Part shown: positions 16,582 through 24,598 of the stretch, piece by piece | Layout of the letters: each line of letters opens with the position of its first letter | Numbering within the stretch: the first letter of the stretch is position 1 | DNA from: Klebsiella pneumoniae | GTDB taxonomy: Bacteria; Pseudomonadota; Gammaproteobacteria; Pseudomonadales; CAMAPQ01 | DNA: 37,407 nt | Direction of reading: 5' to 3' | Assembly (NCBI GenBank): GCA_945860125.1 | Contig: CAMAPQ010000018.1 | Location: 1-37,407, forward strand | Notes under the pieces: model-generated | What the model was told of the DNA's origin: nothing | The model's database searches: none | The model's input: the letters and a program-made list of their open reading frames with translations, nothing else | Position numbers and translations under genes: made by a program

Positions 16582-17625
16582 ATGGCAGAGCCTAAAAATG
16601 CAAATGCAGCCTCGCAGGATAAAAAAGCGGCTAACGTGGGTGATACTTTAAATCAGGCGGCTGTTTTTTTAATGTCTTTAGGCGAAATGGAAGCTGCTGA
16701 AATTCTAAAGCATCTTGGTCCTAAGGAAGTACAGAGAATTGGCGGTGCGATGGCGAGGCTGCATAACGTTACACGTGAAGAGGTTGAGGCGGTTTTAGGT
16801 AATTTTATTAATGAAGTACGTCATCAAACCAATCTTGGTGTGGGGACAGAAACGTTTATTCGTAATGTTCTAAAACAGGCTTTAGGTGAGGAGCGTTCAA
16901 GGAATGCAATTGATAAGATTCTATTAGGCGGTAATACCTCAGGGCTTGATACGTTAAAGTGGATGGATGCCAGAGGTATTGCTGATTTAATAAGATTTGA
17001 GCATCCACAAATTCAGGCAATTGTTTTAGCGTATTTAGAAGCGGATCAGGCGGCTACAGTATTAAAGTCTTTAGATGAGCGTGTAAGGCTGGATATCATG
17101 ATGCGTATTGCCTCGATTGATACAATTCAACCGCAAGCGTTACAAGAATTAAATAATATTTTTGAGAAACAATTTTCTTCTTCTTCTAATAATCCAACGG
17201 CTCAATTAGGCGGTATTAAATGCGCGGCGGGCATCATGAATTTTCTCGAGGCTTCAGCTGAATCTCAGCTTATTGAGTCAATTAAAGAGATAGATGAAAA
17301 TGTCGCGCAGCAAATTCAGGATTTAATGTTTGTTTTTGATAATTTGAAAGAGGTAGACAATAAGGGAATCCAGGCGTTACTACGAGAAGTCAGCTCTGAG
17401 ACATTAGTGCTTGCCTTGAAAGGCGCAGATGATGAAATGAAAAATAAAGTATTTGCCAATATGTCTAAACGTGCGGCTGAAATGTTAAAAGATGATCTTT
17501 CTTCGCGTGGGCCAGTCAAGATAAGTGATGTTGAAAAATCGCAAAAAGAAATCTTAACGACAGCGCGTCGTTTAGCTGAAATGGGTGAGATTATCTTGGG
17601 CGGTAAAGGCGAGGAGATGGTCTGA
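16582..17625 (+). CDS. fliG: flagellar motor switch protein FliG
   Basis: 347 residues, slightly longer than the E. coli protein owing to an N-terminal extension of about 20 residues. The N-terminal domain (KHLGPKEVQRIGGAMARL) binds FliF. The EHPQ motif at 140-143 and the conserved surface of the middle domain contact FliM. The C-terminal torque domain (from about residue 240; MFVFDNLKEVDNKGIQALL) faces the stator. Its stop and the fliH start share one base (TGATG), so translation is coupled. Confidence 0.93.
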   Translation: MAEPKNANAASQDKKAANVGDTLNQAAVFLMSLGEMEAAEILKHLGPKEVQRIGGAMARLHNVTREEVEAVLGNFINEVRHQTNLGVGTETFIRNVLKQALGEERSRNAIDKILLGGNTSGLDTLKWMDARGIADLIRFEHPQIQAIVLAYLEADQAATVLKSLDERVRLDIMMRIASIDTIQPQALQELNNIFEKQFSSSSNNPTAQLGGIKCAAGIMNFLEASAESQLIESIKEIDENVAQQIQDLMFVFDNLKEVDNKGIQALLREVSSETLVLALKGADDEMKNKVFANMSKRAAEMLKDDLSSRGPVKISDVEKSQKEILTTARRLAEMGEIILGGKGEEMV

Positions 17626-18371
17626 TGAATCAAGAGGCTTCTGATGACAATGATGCAGTAGATAAAAGTGAGTCATTTTCAGCAGGTTGTACGCCTTGTT
17701 CAGCAGATTGTACGCCTTGGATTTTTCCTGCGCTTGATCTAAGTATGGGGGAGGAAGCGAATAAGCCTGAGGCTATTTGGAATCCGACGGCGCAAGATAA
17801 AAGAAAGGTGAGATGGCCTACGGCGCAAGAGGTCGAGGCAATTCGTAAGGCGGCTTATGATGAGGGTTTTTCTCAGGGAAAAACAAAAGGTTTCTTAGAG
17901 GGTAAAGCGGAAGGTTTGAAAGCGGGCGCGCAAGATATAAAGCAAAAAGTAGCGCATTTATCAGAAACAATTGCAAAACTAATGAGTCCTATTGATCTTC
18001 GCGATGAGGAAGTGACGCAGTTAGTTTTAGATTTTATTTTAAGTATTTCAAAAAACATTATTAAAAGAGAGTTGAATATTGATTCTTCTTCTTTAAAAGT
18101 CATGCTGAGCGAAGCGGCTGAATTATTACCGCTTGATTGTCATCGCGTCAAAATAAAGTTAAATCCTCAAGATTTAGAGCTGATTAAAAGTGAGATTGAA
18201 AATTTTCCTGATTATCAAAAAGAATGGAAGTTGGTTGGCGATGGAAAAATAAGCCAAGGTGGTTGTATGGTTGAAACTGAGACACTTCTTATTGATGCAA
18301 CCATTGAAAAAAGGATCGCCGATTTAACCGATAACCTATTTAAAGAGCTTGCCGAGAATAAATCTTACTGA
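17625..18371 (+). CDS. fliH: flagellar export ATPase regulator FliH
   Basis: A 248-residue cytoplasmic protein. A divergent N-terminus leads to a region with spaced small residues (EGFSQGKTKGFLEGKAEGLKAG written in parts: GFSQGK, GFLEGKAEGLKAG, residues about 84-104), the GxxxG helix typical of FliH and YscL. The conserved C-terminal domain (LSISKNIIKRELN, then GGCMVETETLLIDATIEKR) binds FliI. FliH dimers hold and restrain the FliI ATPase. Residues 18-31 come from a 21-bp tandem duplication giving two cysteine-containing heptapeptides, SAGCTPC and SADCTPW, which I do not know from other FliH proteins. Confidence 0.85.
   Translation: MNQEASDDNDAVDKSESFSAGCTPCSADCTPWIFPALDLSMGEEANKPEAIWNPTAQDKRKVRWPTAQEVEAIRKAAYDEGFSQGKTKGFLEGKAEGLKAGAQDIKQKVAHLSETIAKLMSPIDLRDEEVTQLVLDFILSISKNIIKRELNIDSSSLKVMLSEAAELLPLDCHRVKIKLNPQDLELIKSEIENFPDYQKEWKLVGDGKISQGGCMVETETLLIDATIEKRIADLTDNLFKELAENKSY
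17678..17719 (+). repeat. 21-bp tandem duplication inside fliH
   Basis: Two adjacent 21-bp units (17678-17698 and 17699-17719) differ at one base. They keep the reading frame and add a seven-residue repeat with CTP in each unit. Confidence 0.85.
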
Positions 18372-18385
18372 GAAAAATAAGCAGC

Positions 18386-19777
18386 ATGGCACGAAAGCTT
18401 CCACTACAACGCTTGAAACAGTTGTTACCTTGCGCAAATTCACCGCTTCCTTTTTGGACGGCGGGTAAGGTATTAAGCTCTCAGGGTTTATCGATCGAAG
18501 TACAGGGTTTGATTTTACCCGTTGGTACACGCTGTGAAATTTTGGGTCACGATAAAAATATTTTAGCTGAAGTCATTGGTTTTAACCGCAGCTCATTACG
18601 TTTAATGGCGATTGATCGTATTTCAGGCTTAATGCCTGGCACTTTAGTTATTGAGCAAAAAAACTATCAAGGTATTAATGTTGGCATCCATTTGCTGGGC
18701 CGTGTGATAGATGGTTTGGGTAATCCACTTGATCGCTTGGGGAAAATTGAGCCGGGTCATTATCTCTCTACCAGCGAGCAGTGGGCGGTGATTAATCCGT
18801 TAAATCGCAAGCCGGTTTGTGAAACATTTGATGTGGGGGTGCGTTTAATTAACGGTTTATTGACGGTGGGGAAAGGGCAGCGCTTAGGTATTTTTGCAGG
18901 AAGCGGCGTGGGTAAAAGTGTTCTATTGGGAATGATGGCGAAATTTTCTGCCTCTGATGTGGTGGTGGTGGGTTTAATTGGTGAAAGAGGCCGTGAAGTT
19001 AAAGAGTTTATTGAATCTATTTTGGGCGAGAAAGGGTTGGCAAAATCGATTGTTGTTGCCTCTCCTGCGGATGATCCGCCGTTAATGCGTATACAAGGTG
19101 CGCACACTGCAACAGCGATTGCGGAGTATTTTCGGGCGCAGGGTAAGCAGGTTTTATTAATTATGGATTCACTCACCCGTTATGCTCAGGCTTATCGTGA
19201 AGTTGCTTTAGCAGGTGGTGAAGCACCGGCAACGAAGGGTTATCCCCCTTCGGTTTTTGCAAAATTACCGCAACTGGTTGAACGTTCTGGTAATGGAGAA
19301 GCAGGTGGGGGAGCAATTACGGCTTTTTACACTGTTTTAGCTGAAGGCGATGATCAGCAGGATCCAGTTGTTGATGCCTCACGCGCCATTTTAGATGGTC
19401 ATATCGTCTTATCAAGAAGCTTGGCGGAGTCTGGTATTTATCCTGCAATTGATATTGAAGCGTCGATTAGTCGCGTCATGTCGAGCGTTGTTGATAAAGA
19501 GTGGATGCAATCAGCGATTGAGCTGAAAAAAAACTATTCGCTTTATAAGCAAAATGAAGATCTCATTCGCTTAAATGCCTATGTTTCTGGCACTGATTTA
19601 CAGCTTGATATTGCCATACAGATGTATCCTAAAATTATGCAATATTTAACGCAAGAAATGAGTGAATCGATTTCAATTAAAACAAGTTTTGATAAGTTAA
19701 AAGAAATTAGAAACACCATTGAACAATTAAAAAAAGCAGGTGAACAAAAACCTGGTTTTGCAGTGAAGAAGGCTTAA
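18386..19777 (+). CDS. fliI: flagellum-specific ATP synthase FliI
   Basis: 463 residues, F1-beta-like. It has Walker A GSGVGKS (172-178), GERGREVKEF, Walker B region VLLIMDSLTRYAQA and the catalytic-domain sequence GGEAPATKGYPPSVF. FliI forms a hexamer at the export gate, frees substrates from chaperones and is regulated by FliH, encoded 14 nt upstream. The ribosome-binding site before ATG 18386 is poor, so translation may depend on fliH. fliJ, which usually follows, is absent; the next reading frame is a broken dehydrogenase. Confidence 0.93.
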   Translation: MARKLPLQRLKQLLPCANSPLPFWTAGKVLSSQGLSIEVQGLILPVGTRCEILGHDKNILAEVIGFNRSSLRLMAIDRISGLMPGTLVIEQKNYQGINVGIHLLGRVIDGLGNPLDRLGKIEPGHYLSTSEQWAVINPLNRKPVCETFDVGVRLINGLLTVGKGQRLGIFAGSGVGKSVLLGMMAKFSASDVVVVGLIGERGREVKEFIESILGEKGLAKSIVVASPADDPPLMRIQGAHTATAIAEYFRAQGKQVLLIMDSLTRYAQAYREVALAGGEAPATKGYPPSVFAKLPQLVERSGNGEAGGGAITAFYTVLAEGDDQQDPVVDASRAILDGHIVLSRSLAESGIYPAIDIEASISRVMSSVVDKEWMQSAIELKKNYSLYKQNEDLIRLNAYVSGTDLQLDIAIQMYPKIMQYLTQEMSESISIKTSFDKLKEIRNTIEQLKKAGEQKPGFAVKKA

Positions 19778-19818
19778 TCAACAAAAAATATCATGCATTT
19801 TATGTTTGTGGATTTACT

Positions 19819-20573
19819 ATGAGTATTGACCTGGATTCTGGTAAAAAAAATAATAGGGTTGCGTTAGTGACTGGCTCTACTTCAGGTATAGGAATGGCTA
19901 TTGCCAAGCAGCTCGCTCTGGATGGTTTTACGATTGCTTTTCACTCAAAAACTTCTGTGGACACTGGTTTAAAATTGGCGAGTATGTATCCATTTGCATC
20001 GCGGACTTATCTCACCCAAATCAAGCGCGTTTTCTTATTTCTGATGTATTAAATAAGCATGGGCGTATTGATGTTTTGGTCAATAATGCTGGAATAAGCG
20101 CTACTATTCCTCATAAGGATTTAAAAAGTGCAACAGTAGAAGTTTGGCGTAATTTATACGACGTGAACGTTATTGCACCTTGGCTTCTAGTAGCTGAAGC
20201 AGAGGCGGCCCTTAAAAAATTATCAACGGTTGAAAATACCAGCTGTATTATTAACATTAGTTCACATGCTGGACTACGTCCAAAAGGAGCATCTATTCCC
20301 TATGCTGCGAGTAAAGCTGCGCTCAATCATGTTACTAAACTTTTAGCATTGGCCCTATCGCCTGACGTTAGAGTAAATGCCATCGCGCCAGGCTTGGTTG
20401 AAACCCCCATGACAGATAACTGGCTTGATGCTAAAAAATTATGGAAAGAACGATCTCCCATGGGGCGTGGGGCAAAAACTTCAGAAATTGCACAACTTGC
20501 ATCCATGCTTATCTCAAATAATTATCTTACCGGTGAGATTATTTTAAGTGATGGAGGATTAAATCTAACCTAG
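19819..20573 (+). pseudogene. short-chain dehydrogenase/reductase broken by a frameshift
   Basis: Frame 1 gives the start with the cofactor motif VTGSTSGIGMAIA. It leaves homology near 19990 and stops at about 20052. The remaining domain continues in the frame one base back: ADLSHPNQARFLISDVLNKH, VLVNNAGIS, the catalytic NISS...Y-AASK triad region and VNAIAPGLVETPMTD. Joined, this is about 250 residues, the normal length of a classical FabG-like SDR. A single-base deletion around 19985-20000 explains it; a sequencing error would do so too. The substrate cannot be told. It is not a flagellar gene, though it follows fliI by 41 nt. Confidence 0.8.
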
Positions 20574-20674
20574 CTGTTATTAATTTTTTAGTTCGCTCAT
20601 TTACTGCTATAAACAGTTTTGGCGCTGTAAAAATAGAGAACCAATTTTAATTTTTAAAAACTGGATCCACGCCT

Positions 20675-20695
20675 ACATCGAACTTAGGTCGATGT
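20675..20695. terminator. hairpin between convergent SDR and WecA-like genes
   Basis: ACATCGA (20675-20681) and TCGATGT (20689-20695) form a perfect 7-bp stem with a 7-nt loop, touching the last base of the minus-strand gene. No U-run follows on either strand, so it is a weak or shared terminator at best. Confidence 0.4.
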
Positions 20696-21732
20696 TATAG
20701 TGCATTGTTTTTCGCAAAAAAAGAATATGAAGGAGGGATAGCAATATAAAGTAAAAGTAAAATACCAAAACATATAAAGAGAATTGCCTCGTGTAACGTT
20801 ACAAGCTGTGTTGCAATAAACCCTGCCATAAAAGTAATTGCATAAATAGCAATCACTGCTTGTGTTACGCCTAAACCTGCTGTGAGCAGTAAGTGATGCA
20901 AGTGATCTCTTGAGGCAGAAAAAATGCCTCTTTTACCGATTAATCTTTTAATAATAACGCTTGCTGTATCAATGAGAGGAACGGCAAATAACCATAGCGC
21001 GCTGACAGGTTCAATAAAAGCCTGCGAACCTTGGCTTGCTTTAATGAGTAGGCAGGCAAGTAAAAACCCTAATACGGTGCTGCCTGCATCACCCAAAAAA
21101 ACCCGTGCTTGTTTTCGCCAAGGAAATCTAAAGTTCATCATTAGAAATCCACAAACAGTACTCACAAGATAGCTGATTAAAATAAACTCAGAGCGTAGCT
21201 CAAAATGGAAAGCTAAAAAAGCGAGAAAAGAAAGGGGAATTAATACGATACCACCTGCCAAACCATCCACACCATCGCACAAATTTAAAGCATTAATACC
21301 CGTGAGTATTGCGAAAAGCGTAATAGGAACAGAGAGTATGCCTAAGTTAATTTCGCCTAGGAATAAAATATCGCCAAGTGTTTCAATGCGTACATCTCCG
21401 CCATATATCGCAATAAGTGCTGCCATTGTTTGAAAAAATAATCTAATCAAAATAGACAGATCATATATATCATCTAAAAAACCGATGATCATTAAAAGAG
21501 CGCCTGCAAATAATAATTCCCAATATTGCATGAAAATATCATGCGAAAAAAAGTACATTGAAATCATGCCAATACCAATCGCAATACCACCTGTTAGAGG
21601 TGTTGCTTCATGGTGTGTTTTTCTGCCGCCTGGCTTATCAACAATGCCAAGTTTTCTTGCCAGTACATTAAGAAAAGGGAATGAGGCAAGTGTGATAAAA
21701 AAAGAAGGGAGTATGGTTTGAGATAATGACAT
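20695..21732 (-). CDS. WecA/MraY-family undecaprenyl-phosphate sugar-1-phosphate transferase
   Basis: 345 residues from the ATG at 21732, which has AAGGA 6 nt upstream; a TTG 42 nt further up lacks a site. It is a polytopic membrane protein with about ten or eleven segments. Family motifs are present: LGIVDKPGGRKTHHEATPL at the start, the Mg2+-binding GFLDDIYDLS, NLCDGVDGLAGG, FLGDAGSTVLGF and the cytoplasmic HLHHLLL. WecA-type enzymes move GlcNAc-1-phosphate (or a related sugar) onto undecaprenyl phosphate at the inner membrane to start O-antigen or teichoic-type polymers. No glycan genes lie beside it, so the exact sugar is unproven. Confidence 0.85.
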   Translation of the reverse strand: MSLSQTILPSFFITLASFPFLNVLARKLGIVDKPGGRKTHHEATPLTGGIAIGIGMISMYFFSHDIFMQYWELLFAGALLMIIGFLDDIYDLSILIRLFFQTMAALIAIYGGDVRIETLGDILFLGEINLGILSVPITLFAILTGINALNLCDGVDGLAGGIVLIPLSFLAFLAFHFELRSEFILISYLVSTVCGFLMMNFRFPWRKQARVFLGDAGSTVLGFLLACLLIKASQGSQAFIEPVSALWLFAVPLIDTASVIIKRLIGKRGIFSASRDHLHHLLLTAGLGVTQAVIAIYAITFMAGFIATQLVTLHEAILFICFGILLLLYIAIPPSYSFFAKNNAL

Positions 21733-21827
21733 TTGCGATCCTTGCAAACCAGAAACAATGGTTGGTATTAGCAAAAGTTAGAATACAAACTGTAAAATAT
21801 CAACCATGTAATCAATTATTAATCTTC

Positions 21828-21929
21828 AGGACTTACGCAAAACTGCCCTAGCTTTTTTGTCGCGCCTAGTCGTACGACTTGTACTGTCTTCATCGCGACG
21901 CCTTGCTAGGAAAGCTTTGCGTAAGTCCT
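21828..21929. repeat. 102-bp palindromic element, copy A (MITE-like)
   Basis: The ends are inverted: AGGACTTACGCAAA on the left and TTTGCGTAAGTCCT on the right. Inside are GTCGCG/CGCGAC arms and the palindrome AGTCGTACGACT. A second copy in the same orientation is at 35904-36004. It has no coding capacity. It lies between the 3' end of the long minus-strand operon and the WecA-like gene's promoter, where it could end the operon transcript. Confidence 0.8.
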
Positions 21930-21999
21930 AATCTTGTTATTTTTATAATGGTTGATTGGTTTTTATATATTGCTATCTTTATGATAATTAAGATACTTT

Positions 22000-22686
22000 T
22001 TATTTTAGATAGTTGTTCACAAAGTGAGCGGCTTCTAAATGAGCAGGGTAACGCATTAAAACTTGTTGATAAGCTAGATATGTTTTATCGTTACGTCCTA
22101 ACCAATATTCACTTCTTGCTAAATACACCCATGTGTCAACATTGCTTGGGTAATATTGCACAATTAAATCTGCATGATCGCGCATTTTTTGCCATTCACG
22201 ATGATGTTCTTCTACTTGTAATAAATAAAGATGCGCTGTGTAATGGCGTGGTACTTTTTCTAAAACGCTATAAGAGCGAAACTCAACTTCTTTCCAGCGA
22301 CTCTGTGCAATTAAAGGTGCTAATAGTCCTATTTCGGCATCTACTGATTTTGGATTATGTTCTAATGCTGCATTATAATGTTCAATAGCACGGCTCCAAT
22401 CACCTGCTAAATAGGCTAACCAACCTAAGCGTAATTCGGTAAATTCTAGCGTTTTCTCATTTTTTTGTTTTGTCAGTACGGACGCTGCCCCTGTATAGTC
22501 TCCTTTGGCTTCAAGTTGATAGGATTGTGCCCAGCTATTTTCTTCTGTGCTAACTAAGCTGGTTGAATTGGCCAAGCCGTTTGCATTAGCCAAGCTGCTG
22601 ACATCGGCTAAACTGTTTGCACTAAGCAAAAATAAAATGATTAATTGCAAGTATGTCTTCATATATTGTTTTATGTTTTTTTTCAT
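22000..22686 (-). CDS. secreted TPR protein (last gene of the operon)
   Basis: 228 residues. A signal peptide (about 1-27: basic start, then LQLIILFLLSANSLA) predicts export to the periplasm. Four six-residue repeats follow (NSLADV, SSLANA, NGLANS, TSLVST; residues 24-47). The rest is TPR-like helix pairs (RLGWLAYLAGDWSRAIEHYN and similar). It aligns along its length with the TPR protein at 28882-29559, so the operon carries two paralogues. TPR proteins of this kind act as scaffolds; next to a predicted beta-barrel the role could be envelope transport. AAGG lies about 7 nt upstream of the ATG. Confidence 0.75.
   Translation of the reverse strand: MKKNIKQYMKTYLQLIILFLLSANSLADVSSLANANGLANSTSLVSTEENSWAQSYQLEAKGDYTGAASVLTKQKNEKTLEFTELRLGWLAYLAGDWSRAIEHYNAALEHNPKSVDAEIGLLAPLIAQSRWKEVEFRSYSVLEKVPRHYTAHLYLLQVEEHHREWQKMRDHADLIVQYYPSNVDTWVYLARSEYWLGRNDKTYLAYQQVLMRYPAHLEAAHFVNNYLK
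22546..22617 (-). repeat. four imperfect 18-bp repeats at the mature N-terminus of the TPR protein
   Basis: Units encode NSLADV, SSLANA, NGLANS and TSLVST. They keep frame and follow the signal peptide. DNA identity among units is partial. Confidence 0.5.
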
Positions 22687-22709
22687 AATGTGCCTTTTTT
22701 AATCTATTT

Positions 22710-23615
22710 TTACCAAGCTTTAGAAATATTCAAATAAGCAAAATTTAATTTGTAAGCTAGGTCAGTTGAAAGATTTTGATGTTCGCTCTGACCATAGAGC
22801 ATAAGTAAATCCCACCGATTAGATAAGTGCCATTCAACGCCGATACGGTTATACATGGTTTGTTTTTCATTCACATTCCATAGCGAGTGACTATCGGTAT
22901 CATAAGCGTAGAGACGATCGCCTATGACACTACCGACAAAAATACTATCAATATCTAACCAAGCGTTATCGCCAAAAAAATGTTTGAACAAAAAATCAAT
23001 CGCTTGATAGCTTTGATCTTGATATGTTTCACTAATTTGGTAATAACGCATTTGTAACCAATTTGCGGCTAATGAAAAGCCAAGTGCGGCATCAATTTGT
23101 GTTGCTTGAATATCTTGCTCATAGTCAGATCGTGCAAAGTGAAAATCTCCTGCATATTTTTGTGTATAGCTTAAGTAGTTTAATCCACCCCCGTAGGCAA
23201 TAACATCGCCTAAGACAGGATCGGATAAAGTACCATTTGCATTCATCAACCAAACATTAGGCGTTAAGCGGCCCTTAAAAAAGTCGCTAAAATAATGTTT
23301 GGCGATATCTATTTGTATGGAGGTTTGATCTAAGCTTTTATCAAGCAGTATTGTCTCATCATAAAAGTGTGTGCTGGTTCTGTTCCCTATAAACGTTACT
23401 TCATAGCGATCAAGATACCCAACTTGCCAATCTAAACCGACCGTTGTCGTCGTTTCTTTTGAGGTGTTTTGTGCATATTGTCCTTGCAAAACATGTCCTG
23501 ATAATGCGCTACCCCAAGGGGAACCCTCTGCTAATGTGTTGCTGTGAATTAAAAAAGCGCAACAACCCACGAGCAGGTGATTTATTTTTTTAATCAGGCT
23601 TGTTTTTTTTATCAT
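22710..23615 (-). CDS. exported outer-membrane beta-barrel-like protein
   Basis: 301 residues from the ATG at 23615, which overlaps the upstream stop by one base (TAATG); a GTG 15 nt earlier is the alternative. A signal peptide runs to about residue 29 (ending SNTLA). The mature part alternates polar and aromatic/hydrophobic residues as in amphipathic strands (DRYEVTFIGNRTSTHFYD; QMRYYQISETYQDQSYQAID; DLLMLYGQSEHQ) and ends in the aromatic residue of ISKAW, typical of outer-membrane barrels. I do not recognise a named family; a resemblance to YaiO-like barrels, which also occur with TPR domains, is only an impression. It lies between the C45 and TPR genes. Confidence 0.65.
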   Translation of the reverse strand: MIKKTSLIKKINHLLVGCCAFLIHSNTLAEGSPWGSALSGHVLQGQYAQNTSKETTTTVGLDWQVGYLDRYEVTFIGNRTSTHFYDETILLDKSLDQTSIQIDIAKHYFSDFFKGRLTPNVWLMNANGTLSDPVLGDVIAYGGGLNYLSYTQKYAGDFHFARSDYEQDIQATQIDAALGFSLAANWLQMRYYQISETYQDQSYQAIDFLFKHFFGDNAWLDIDSIFVGSVIGDRLYAYDTDSHSLWNVNEKQTMYNRIGVEWHLSNRWDLLMLYGQSEHQNLSTDLAYKLNFAYLNISKAW

Positions 23616-24595
23616 TAGTAGTTTACCCACAGTTCTTTTTCTTCAAAAAATTCAAATGATTGATAAACTCTGAGATGTTGTGGCCAGCGATATTCCATCG
23701 CTTTTAATTGTGGGTTATAAACGGCGGTATATAGCGTACCAAACCCCTCGTCATAGCCAGAAACAAATAAAGGCGCATATTCAAAAGCATTAATAAAAGC
23801 ATCAATTGTTATCATAGGATCATAGAGTTTTTCAATGAGACGCTGTCTGCGTTCATGAGAGCGAGAAAAAATAGCATAATCTGTTAATTCAAAATCACCC
23901 TGATGATTTACGGCTAAAGGAATATGTGAAATAACGGCTGGGGAGTGAGGTGCTAATTCTAATGTACATACCTGTGAGTAAGCATCTAATAGTGTAATGT
24001 TATAAGCCATGTGTGTGGGAATACGACATAACACTTTCACCGCTTCTGCTGTCGTTTTACAAAACTCAAGCACATAACGCAAAATGAGTGGAATGCCAAA
24101 ACCTTCACCCACAGTGTCTCTTCCACCAAAAGATAAAGAAACAGATAAACCATATTCATTCATACCGTCTAATACGCCCCACAAGCAATCTGTTGTCGCA
24201 ATGACAGATGTTTTATGCCAGTTACTTTTTAAAATCCGCCCTTCACAAAGCGCGGGTGAATAATCATAATTTCGCACTAAAATAGGATTATAACGCGACC
24301 ATACTGCTTGCGAGCAGCCTGCAATATAAGGCGCTGGGCAATAAAAGCTCAGTAGTCTGGCATCAATATCATCGCCATTGCACAATTTTACTAACCGCAT
24401 CCATAGTGGAACCAGTTCTGGCATGTGATGCTGTAGCGCTTGATGACACTGTTGATACGTGGGACGGTGTAGCTCTCCTTCTTTTAAAAACCAATCTCGG
24501 TATCCTTGTCGATGGGTATTAAAAAATTGAAGCCATTGGATATCGGGTGTAGGTTCTGCAATAAAATTAAAATGTTTGAGTCGATGATTATTCAT
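23615..24595 (-). CDS. C45-type Ntn acyltransferase/amidohydrolase
   Basis: 326 residues. The nucleophile region IAGCSQAVW (C94) followed by ILVRNYDYSP (R108-D111) is the C45/isopenicillin-N acyltransferase-like pattern: autocleavage before the cysteine exposes an N-terminal nucleophile. Further family sequence is seen in LWGVLDGMNEYGLSVSLSFGG and LRYVLEFCKTTAEAVKVL. Members hydrolyse or form amide bonds, for example on 6-aminopenicillanate or N-acyl amino acids. There is no Sec signal, so a cytoplasmic location is likely. It starts 3 nt after the ATP-grasp gene and overlaps the barrel gene by one base. With a decarboxylase and a ligase in the operon, acylating or releasing an amine is a sensible but unproven role. 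Confidence 0.75.
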   Translation of the reverse strand: MNNHRLKHFNFIAEPTPDIQWLQFFNTHRQGYRDWFLKEGELHRPTYQQCHQALQHHMPELVPLWMRLVKLCNGDDIDARLLSFYCPAPYIAGCSQAVWSRYNPILVRNYDYSPALCEGRILKSNWHKTSVIATTDCLWGVLDGMNEYGLSVSLSFGGRDTVGEGFGIPLILRYVLEFCKTTAEAVKVLCRIPTHMAYNITLLDAYSQVCTLELAPHSPAVISHIPLAVNHQGDFELTDYAIFSRSHERRQRLIEKLYDPMITIDAFINAFEYAPLFVSGYDEGFGTLYTAVYNPQLKAMEYRWPQHLRVYQSFEFFEEKELWVNY

Positions 24596-24598
24596 AAC

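Noticed and set aside
18760-19176. 138-residue minus-strand reading frame
   Set aside because: It is antisense to fliI, which has all catalytic motifs in frame.
21879-22388. 169-residue plus-strand reading frame
   Set aside because: It lies opposite the TPR gene and part of a repeat; the protein on the other strand has a signal peptide, TPR pattern and a ribosome-binding site.
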